Below, in pieces: positions 59,073-64,000 of a stretch of 64,000 nt of DNA (positions are counted from its first letter, which is position 1; each line of letters begins with the position of its first letter). The notes beneath the pieces are model-generated. The model had not been told where the DNA came from. It worked only from the letters and a program-made list of their open reading frames with translations, and searched no databases. Source of the stretch: Amycolatopsis sp. EV170708-02-1 (GTDB taxonomy: Bacteria; Actinomycetota; Actinomycetes; Mycobacteriales; Pseudonocardiaceae); NCBI RefSeq assembly GCF_022479115.1, contig NZ_CP092497.1, positions 4,712,001 through 4,776,000 on the forward strand. Direction: 5' to 3'. Made by a program: the position numbers and the translations under genes.

Positions 59073-59452
59073 GGGATCCCCAGAGGCTGATCGGTGCCGG
59101 TTGCCACGAAGGTTCCAGTATCCGGCCGCGGTGAACCATGGGCAACAACCCTTGCCGAGTAAGCACTTAGTCCGAATGCTGCACGCCGTCATATATACCC
59201 CTGCGACATCGCACGTGAGATTACGAATTCGGCCGTGAGACACGACATGCGTCAGCATTATCGCGATTCAGGCTGGGGTTTGACGCATTCCCCGAGCGAG
59301 AAGCGAAGCGGATCTCCGGTTGCACCGCCTCGACAGGTCGAGCCTGCCGGCGATTTCAGCGACCCACATGTTTTCGCTGTGTCGCAAACGGGTGGCCGCG
59401 GCCGGGCGCTTGTTCCCATACTCCTGCGTACTGACGTGGAAAGGTGCATCAA
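59073..59452. other. AT-richer promoter region
   Basis: 380 bases between divergent exported-protein genes. It includes an AT-rich stretch (GTCATATATACCCCTG near 59190) that can hold promoters, but no gene. Confidence 0.35.
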
Positions 59453-59911
59453 ATGCTCAAGAGAGTGATCTTCCTTGCCGTGCTGGCCACCGGAATGGCG
59501 CTGGCCGGCCCCATCAGCCCGGCATCGGCGACCGAGAACGGTGACGGCCACGCACTCGCGGAACAGCGCGGATCCTGGAAGTGCAGTAAAGAACTCCAGC
59601 CCGAGGACGGGGATCCCGGCGGCGTCTCCGGGCGCGTCCACCGATACTGGAGCGGCGGCGGGGCACAGCTCGGCGTACATTTCAAAGCCCTGGACGAAAT
59701 CGTCGACTACACCAATACGACCAGTGTCAACGGGTACATCAAGCTGATCCGGCGGCTGTCCAACGGCGTGGAGACCGTGGTCTGGAGCACGACCGCCTCC
59801 CCGGACGAGACCAGCAGCAAGGACCTCAGCCTGCCCGAAGGGCAACGGGTGTACTTGCATGTGCGGGTGAAGGATCGGGGGTCCTGTACGAGCGACATGC
59901 TCACCACGTAG
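59453..59911 (+). CDS. Small secreted protein
   Basis: 152 residues. The signal peptide MLKRVIFLAVLATGMALAGP, ISPASA ends near residue 26. The mature part (EQRGSWKCSKELQPEDGDPG, YWSGGGAQLGVHFKALDEIV, IKLIRRLSNGVETVVWSTTA, GQRVYLHVRVKDRGSCTSDM) is beta-rich with two cysteines that probably pair. The ATG at 59453 follows GGAAAGG. No family recognised. Confidence 0.7.
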   Translation: MLKRVIFLAVLATGMALAGPISPASATENGDGHALAEQRGSWKCSKELQPEDGDPGGVSGRVHRYWSGGGAQLGVHFKALDEIVDYTNTTSVNGYIKLIRRLSNGVETVVWSTTASPDETSSKDLSLPEGQRVYLHVRVKDRGSCTSDMLTT

Positions 59912-60019
59912 CAGCCCGGTTCCCGGGGCTGGGTTCACTCGGCAGCGTCGTTCGCGGTCGGCGGACGGCGACAGGAGGCGACGTACCGGCACCGCGAGGT
60001 CCTGTGGTAGATCAAAGGG

Positions 60020-60415
60020 ATGGCCAGTCTCGGTGATTTGGAGAGCCGGATCATGGCGGTGCTGTGGGATACCGACGCGCCGCTCACGGTGCGGGAGGTT
60101 CACGCGTCGCTGCAGGCCGAGCGCACTCTGGCCTACACGACGGTGATGACCGTCCTCGACAATCTGCACACGAAGGAATGGGTCGTGCGCGAGCGCGACG
60201 GCCGTGCGTGGTCGTACCGTCCGGCTCGCGCGCGGGAGGAGGCCGGTGCCCAGATGCTGCGGGACCTGCTGACCTCGTTGGGTGACCCGCGGGGTGTGCT
60301 GATGAGTTTCGCGCGCGACATGAGTTCCGAGGAGTCCGCGTTCCTGCGCCAGGCCCTCGACGAGACGGGCACGGAAGAGCCCGGCCGTTCGCGACGGAAG
60401 CCGAAGCGGTCATGA
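60020..60415 (+). CDS. blaI: BlaI/MecI/CopY family repressor
   Basis: 131 residues. The winged helix (MASLGDLESRIMAVLWDTDA, PLTVREVHASLQAERTLAYT, TVMTVLDNLHTKEWVVRERD, GRAWSYRPARAREE) is typical, with a helical C-terminal dimer part (LLTSLGDPRGVLMSFARDMS). In the paradigm the M56 protease partner triggers its inactivation. Its stop overlaps the next gene start (ATGA). No copy of the CTACTA operator was seen upstream of this gene, unlike classical autoregulated blaI. Confidence 0.88.
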   Translation: MASLGDLESRIMAVLWDTDAPLTVREVHASLQAERTLAYTTVMTVLDNLHTKEWVVRERDGRAWSYRPARAREEAGAQMLRDLLTSLGDPRGVLMSFARDMSSEESAFLRQALDETGTEEPGRSRRKPKRS

Positions 60416-61353
60416 CGCTCGCGGTCGGCCTGCTGCTCGCCTCGGTCGTGATCTCCGCCGGAGCCCCGCGGTATCTGCGTCCCGGCAGTACACCGCGCGT
60501 CCATCCGTCTCTGTCGCTGTGCGCCTGGCTGGTCGCGGCGCTCGCGATGGTCGGGAGCGCGCTGGCGGCGGCCGTGATCCTGCTGAGCCCGGATCCGGCG
60601 GTTCCGGATGGGGCGCTCGGGCTCGCCACCGCCTGCTGGCAGGCGATCGGGGACTCCGCCTTCCCCTGGCTGCTGCTCACCCGGCTGGTCACCGGGGTCA
60701 CGGTGCTGGCGCTGCTCCTCCGCCTTTCCGGCGTCCTGGCCTCCGATCTGATCATCGGAGAACGCCGCCGTCGCGATCACGCGACCAGTCTTCGTGCCGT
60801 CGCGCGGGTGACCGACGGGGTCTGGTGGGTGGACAGCGAACTGCCGGTGGCGTTCTCGGTCGGCAAGTACCGCCGCGGTGTCATCGTGGCCTCCACCGCC
60901 GTGGAAACCCTCGGGAAGGACATCACCAAAGCGGTACTCGCCCACGAGCGAGCTCATCTGCGCGGGCACCACCACCTCGCGCTCACCCTGGCCAACGCGA
61001 TGGCACGCGCGCTGCCTTGGATACCTCTGTGCCGCGCGGCCCCGGCCGCGGTGTCGGTGCTCTGCGAACTGGCGGCCGACGCCGCCGCCGTCAAGGCATG
61101 CGGCCCCAACGCGGTCTCCCAGGCCTTGCGGCAGATGGCCGGCGGGGCTTCCCCACCCGGCGTCGTCGGCTTCGGGGCACACATGCAGGCACGGCTCTCC
61201 TGGCTGAACCGACGGCGTTCGTCGTTGTTTCGCAACAGCGGGCCGATTTCGCGCGGGCTCGCCGGGACCGCGGCGCTCGTCCCGCCGATGGTCTCCGCCG
61301 CGCTCGCCATCACCTCGATCACGGTTCTCTGCCTGAGCCGCACCGGCGGCTGA
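60412..61353 (+). CDS. M56-family membrane metallopeptidase (BlaR1/MecR1-like)
   Basis: 313 residues with three or four membrane helices (LAVGLLLASVVISAG, AWLVAALAMVGSALAAAVIL, LVTGVTVLALLLRLSGVL, ALVPPMVSAALAITSITVLC). The zinc peptidase core has the HExxH motif in AVLAHERAHLRGHHHLALTL and a further acidic residue in LCELAADAAAVKACG. There is no penicillin-binding sensor domain, so the signal is not a beta-lactam bound in the classical way. It is translationally coupled to blaI. Confidence 0.88.
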   Translation: MTLAVGLLLASVVISAGAPRYLRPGSTPRVHPSLSLCAWLVAALAMVGSALAAAVILLSPDPAVPDGALGLATACWQAIGDSAFPWLLLTRLVTGVTVLALLLRLSGVLASDLIIGERRRRDHATSLRAVARVTDGVWWVDSELPVAFSVGKYRRGVIVASTAVETLGKDITKAVLAHERAHLRGHHHLALTLANAMARALPWIPLCRAAPAAVSVLCELAADAAAVKACGPNAVSQALRQMAGGASPPGVVGFGAHMQARLSWLNRRRSSLFRNSGPISRGLAGTAALVPPMVSAALAITSITVLCLSRTGG

Positions 61354-61380
61354 CCCCGGCCCCGGCATCCGGCCCCTCGT

Positions 61381-61419
61381 CTACTAAGTTCTTAGTAGTA
61401 ACTACTATCGACTTAGTAG
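61381..61419 (+). promoter_or_regulatory. Two BlaI-like operators at the DsbA-CcdA promoter
   Basis: CTACTAAGTTCTTAGTAG at 61381-61398 is an 8+2+8 inverted repeat, and CTACTATCGACTTAGTAG at 61402-61419 is a close copy. Their centres are 21 bp apart, two helical turns. The half-site CTACTA/TAGTAG is the BlaI type. A TACTAT -10-like box (61403-61408) lies inside the second site, 13-50 bases before the DsbA-like start. Confidence 0.75.
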
Positions 61420-61431
61420 AGGGGTCGCGGA

Positions 61432-62163
61432 ATGGCACGGGGAAACGGCGGCGTGCGACGGAGCCAGGGCGTTCCGAACCTGTTCATCGTCCTGGCCCTG
61501 GTGGCCGCCTTGGCCGGTCTCGTCATCTACGTGGCCACCTCCTCGAACACCACGGCCGGCGCACCGGCCACCGCCGCCACCTCGGCCGCCAAACCGGCCC
61601 TCGGCCCTCTCGGCGACCTCGCGCGCCGGACTCCGGGCGACCCTCTCGCCGCCGGCCGCACGGACGCCCCGGTGACCATGGTGATCTTCTCCGACTACCG
61701 CTGCCCCTTCTGCGCGAAGTTCAGCCGCGACACCGAACCCACGCTGAGGACGAAGTACGTCGACACGGGCAAACTACGTATGGAGTGGCGTGACTTCCCC
61801 ATCTTCGGCGACCAGTCCGTGCAGGCGGCCGTGGCCGCACGCGCGGCGGGCCGTCAAGGGAAATTCTGGGAATTCAACCGCGCGCTCTACGCCGCGGCAC
61901 CCGACAAGGGACACCCGGATCTGCCTCCGGACCGGCTGCTCGCCTTCGCCCGCGAGGCGGGTGTTCCCGATCTCGCGCGCTTCGAACAGGACACGAAATC
62001 CCCGGCGCTGCTCCAAGAAGTGCGGAACGACCTCAACGAAGGTTCTTCGCTGGGCGTGACCAGTACGCCCGCCTTCTCGGTCAACGGCCATCCGATGCTG
62101 GGCGCGCAACCGGTGGAGCTGTTCGAGCAGCGGATCGAGCAGTCGCTGGCGGGCCTTTCGTGA
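61432..62163 (+). CDS. DsbA-like thioredoxin-fold protein
   Basis: 243 residues. An N-terminal membrane anchor (VPNLFIVLALVAALAGLVIY, VATSS) leads to an exported thioredoxin-fold domain with the redox motif CPFC in FSDYRCPFCAKFSRDTEPTL, and the cis-Pro loop in GVTSTPAFSVNGHPM. It forms or reshuffles disulfides outside the membrane. The last bases overlap the CcdA-type start (GTGA), a functional pair: CcdA carries reducing or oxidising equivalents across the membrane. AGGGG lies upstream. The promoter holds two BlaI-like sites. Confidence 0.9.
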   Translation: MARGNGGVRRSQGVPNLFIVLALVAALAGLVIYVATSSNTTAGAPATAATSAAKPALGPLGDLARRTPGDPLAAGRTDAPVTMVIFSDYRCPFCAKFSRDTEPTLRTKYVDTGKLRMEWRDFPIFGDQSVQAAVAARAAGRQGKFWEFNRALYAAAPDKGHPDLPPDRLLAFAREAGVPDLARFEQDTKSPALLQEVRNDLNEGSSLGVTSTPAFSVNGHPMLGAQPVELFEQRIEQSLAGLS

Positions 62164-63029
62164 CCGGGGTCAGCCTGCTCACCGCGTTCCTGGGCGGGCT
62201 CCTGTCCCTCGTGAGTCCCTGCGCGGCCCTGCTGCTGCCGTCGTTCTTCGCCTACGCGTTCACCAGTGTCGGCACCCTGCTGTCGCGCACCGCCGCGTTC
62301 CTGGCCGGGTTGCTGGTCGTCCTCGTGCCGCTGGGTGCGGGCGTGGCCGCCATCGGCGAACTCCTCACGCGCTACCGGGACATCGCCACGACGGCGGGCG
62401 GCGCCCTGCTGGTCCTTTTCGGCCTCATGACGATCCTCGGCCTCGGGTTCGGCAGCGCGGCGGCGGGCCGGATCAGCGGAAGGCTGCGGATCTCCAGCAC
62501 CGTGTCGGTCTTCGCCCTCGGGACCGTGTACGGGTTGGCGGGGTTCTGCTCCGGTCCGCTCCTCGGCGGCATCCTGACCGTCGCCGCGGTCGGCGCGCAG
62601 CCTCTTTACGGCGCCGCGCTGCTGGGCGTGTACGCCGTCGGCATGGCCGCTCCCCTGTTCCTCCTTGCGCTGCTGTGGGACCGCTTCGACCTCTCCTCGC
62701 GACGCTGGCTCCGCGGCCGGGAACTGCGGATCGGCCCCCTGCGGACCCAGTCGACGTCGCTGCTTTCCGGCCTGCTGTTCCTCGCCGTCGGCATCCTCTT
62801 CCTCGCGACCGACGGCACCGCCGCGGTCGGCGGCGCGCTCGGCGTCGACCGACAATTCGAGGCACAGCAAGCGATCCAGCACACCCTGGGCCCGATCCCC
62901 GACGTGGTGGTGGCGCTCGTGCTGGTGATCGTCGTCCTGTCCGCGATTCTGCTGCGCCGCGCACTGCGGCAACGTGTCCTCACCACCCGTCGCGAAGAGC
63001 GAGAAGACGGGTCTGCAGCTCGAGCGTGA
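62160..63029 (+). CDS. CcdA/DsbD-type cytochrome c biogenesis transmembrane protein
   Basis: 289 residues with six or seven membrane helices. The redox cysteines are in GLLSLVSPCAALLLPSFFAY and LAGFCSGPLLGGILTVAAVG, as in CcdA. It moves thiol electrons across the membrane to the exported DsbA-like protein. A GTG start overlaps the upstream stop. The last 50 bases overlap the convergent PucR-type gene. Confidence 0.88.
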   Translation: MTGVSLLTAFLGGLLSLVSPCAALLLPSFFAYAFTSVGTLLSRTAAFLAGLLVVLVPLGAGVAAIGELLTRYRDIATTAGGALLVLFGLMTILGLGFGSAAAGRISGRLRISSTVSVFALGTVYGLAGFCSGPLLGGILTVAAVGAQPLYGAALLGVYAVGMAAPLFLLALLWDRFDLSSRRWLRGRELRIGPLRTQSTSLLSGLLFLAVGILFLATDGTAAVGGALGVDRQFEAQQAIQHTLGPIPDVVVALVLVIVVLSAILLRRALRQRVLTTRREEREDGSAARA

Positions 63030-64000
63030 ATCGCTGGACCGGGTCGTCGAGGTCGACCGCGCACAGCGTTTCGATGCGCTGGAGCCGGTAGCGGAAGGTG
63101 TTGCGGTGCACCTGGAGCGCGGCCGCGGCCCGGGTCGCGTCGCCGCCGGCGTCGAACCAGCTCCGTAACGTGTCCAGGTAGTCGACGCCGCGGCGAGACG
63201 CGTCACGGCGCAGCACGTCGAGGGCGCCGGTGAGCAGGCCGGGATGTTCACCGGCGAGGCGGGCCAGCTCGGCGATCAGGACGTGCGGGCGTAGCTCCGC
63301 CAGCTCGGCGGTGGCCGGTACCGGCCGCCTGACCAGCATGCTCACCGCGTGGCGGAGCGCACCGAGTTCGGCGCGGACCTCGTCGCCGGTGACACAGGGC
63401 GGGCCGACACAGGCCGCCAGCGGCACTCCCGCACTCGCGGAGGCGCGCCCCCGCAGACGCTCGGCGAAGTCGGCGGGCCCCGAGCCGGGCGTTGAAGGGA
63501 ACAACACGTACACGAGGTCGCCCACGATCGCGGTGGCCGCGCCCGGATCGAGCATGCGCGCGCAGCGCGCCAGCCCGCCCTCGACGTCCGACGTCACCGC
63601 GGGCGCGTCGGCGTGGGAACCGAGGCCGACGAGGCACCACCGCCGGCTCGTGCCGAGCCGTTCGGTCAGCGCCTCCAGCGATCCCGTGCCGGTCAGCAGT
63701 CCACGCAGCAGTTCGGCCCGGATCGCGTCCTCGTCGGCGCGTCCGGTGGGCTCGTCGATGAACCAGGCCGCGGCGGCGGTCGCCACGTCGTTCAGCATCC
63801 GCGACACGGAATCGGGTGTGTCGGGACCAGGCGAGAACAGTACGTAGCCGCCGACCACCTTGCCGACCTCGACCGGGGCGGCCCACCGAGATCCCGCGCC
63901 GGGGGCGTCGAGGCAAGCGACGCTTCGCACCCTCACGAGCCTCTCCCGGACTGCCGCCGGGACGCGGCGGGCGAGGATCGTCTCGCTGGTGAGGCCGTCG
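62980..64000 (-). CDS. PucR-type helix-turn-helix regulator (5' end outside window)
   Basis: 340 visible residues, C-terminal part of a PucR/CdaR-like protein. Segments SRMLNDVATAAAAWFIDEPT, AIRAELLRGLLTGTGSLEAL, GDLVYVLFPSTPGSGPADFA (GGDEF-like domain) and the terminal helix-turn-helix LDTLRSWFDAGGDATRAAAA, LQVHRNTFRYRLQRIETLC. The frame stays open to the window edge. Its 3' end overlaps the ccdA-like stop by 50 bases on the opposite strand. Confidence 0.85.
   Translation of the reverse strand, partial: DGLTSETILARRVPAAVRERLVRVRSVACLDAPGAGSRWAAPVEVGKVVGGYVLFSPGPDTPDSVSRMLNDVATAAAAWFIDEPTGRADEDAIRAELLRGLLTGTGSLEALTERLGTSRRWCLVGLGSHADAPAVTSDVEGGLARCARMLDPGAATAIVGDLVYVLFPSTPGSGPADFAERLRGRASASAGVPLAACVGPPCVTGDEVRAELGALRHAVSMLVRRPVPATAELAELRPHVLIAELARLAGEHPGLLTGALDVLRRDASRRGVDYLDTLRSWFDAGGDATRAAAALQVHRNTFRYRLQRIETLCAVDLDDPVQRFTLELQTRLLALRDGW

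Overview
The window is high-GC actinobacterial DNA. The thrS / HIT / pgsA neighbourhood, an SsgA-like sporulation protein, a maleylpyruvate isomerase-like (mycothiol-type) enzyme and a DevR/DevS dormancy cluster point to a Pseudonocardiaceae-type actinomycete, most likely Amycolatopsis. The genus is an inference from gene content. No rRNA, CRISPR array or large biosynthetic cluster is visible.

Layout. (1) 1-9 kb is conserved core: phosphatidylinositol-phosphate synthase (partial), a MarR regulator divergent from a YceI protein, HIT hydrolase and threonyl-tRNA synthetase (overlapping), a nitroreductase, an exopolysaccharide sugar-phosphate transferase, ssgB-like, and four tRNA genes: Val(CAC) on the minus strand, then Gly(GCC), Cys(GCA) and Val(GAC) on the plus strand. 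(2) 9-47 kb is an accessory, partly decayed island beginning at the 3' end of tRNA-Val(GAC). It holds a frameshifted tyrosine integrase stub, an IS21-type istB fragment with an IS21-like right end enclosing a phosphotransferase gene, broken nuclease, helicase and GP88-like genes, HEAT-repeat proteins, a secreted toxin-like protein with a probable immunity partner, a four-gene TPR/CHAT-protease module, a pair of overlapping sigma-factor genes, a nonsense-mutated carboxylesterase, a giant cyclase-like/STAND ATPase/WD40 protein, a toxin-like protein with an LQRTAGN motif, and several small secreted proteins. (3) 47-58 kb is a DosR/DevR-type dormancy (hypoxia/redox) cluster: two Acg-type nitroreductases, a response regulator, a GAF-GAF sensor kinase, two universal stress proteins, a CBS-BON protein and a flavodoxin-like protein, with DevR-like boxes. 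Three members are degenerate (phosphoketolase stub, alcohol dehydrogenase with a deletion, frameshifted DUF4342 gene). (4) 57.7-64 kb carries a secreted vanadium haloperoxidase-type enzyme, a small secreted protein, a BlaI/M56 regulator pair, a DsbA-CcdA thiol-redox pair behind two BlaI-like operators, and a partial PucR-type regulator.

How the genes work together. The MarR protein probably controls itself, yceI and the nitroreductase through shared TTGAGCGCTCAA palindromes. BlaI/M56 probably senses a cell-envelope signal and controls the DsbA-CcdA pair. The dormancy kinase and regulator probably drive the stress-protein operon through tandem GGGNC-N4-GNCCC boxes. In the island, the TPR-CHAT module at 30.1-36.0 kb and the cyclase-STAND-WD40 protein at 40.3-44.4 kb look like components of multi-part biological-conflict (immunity or programmed-death) systems. 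They are the best candidates for something insufficiently described.
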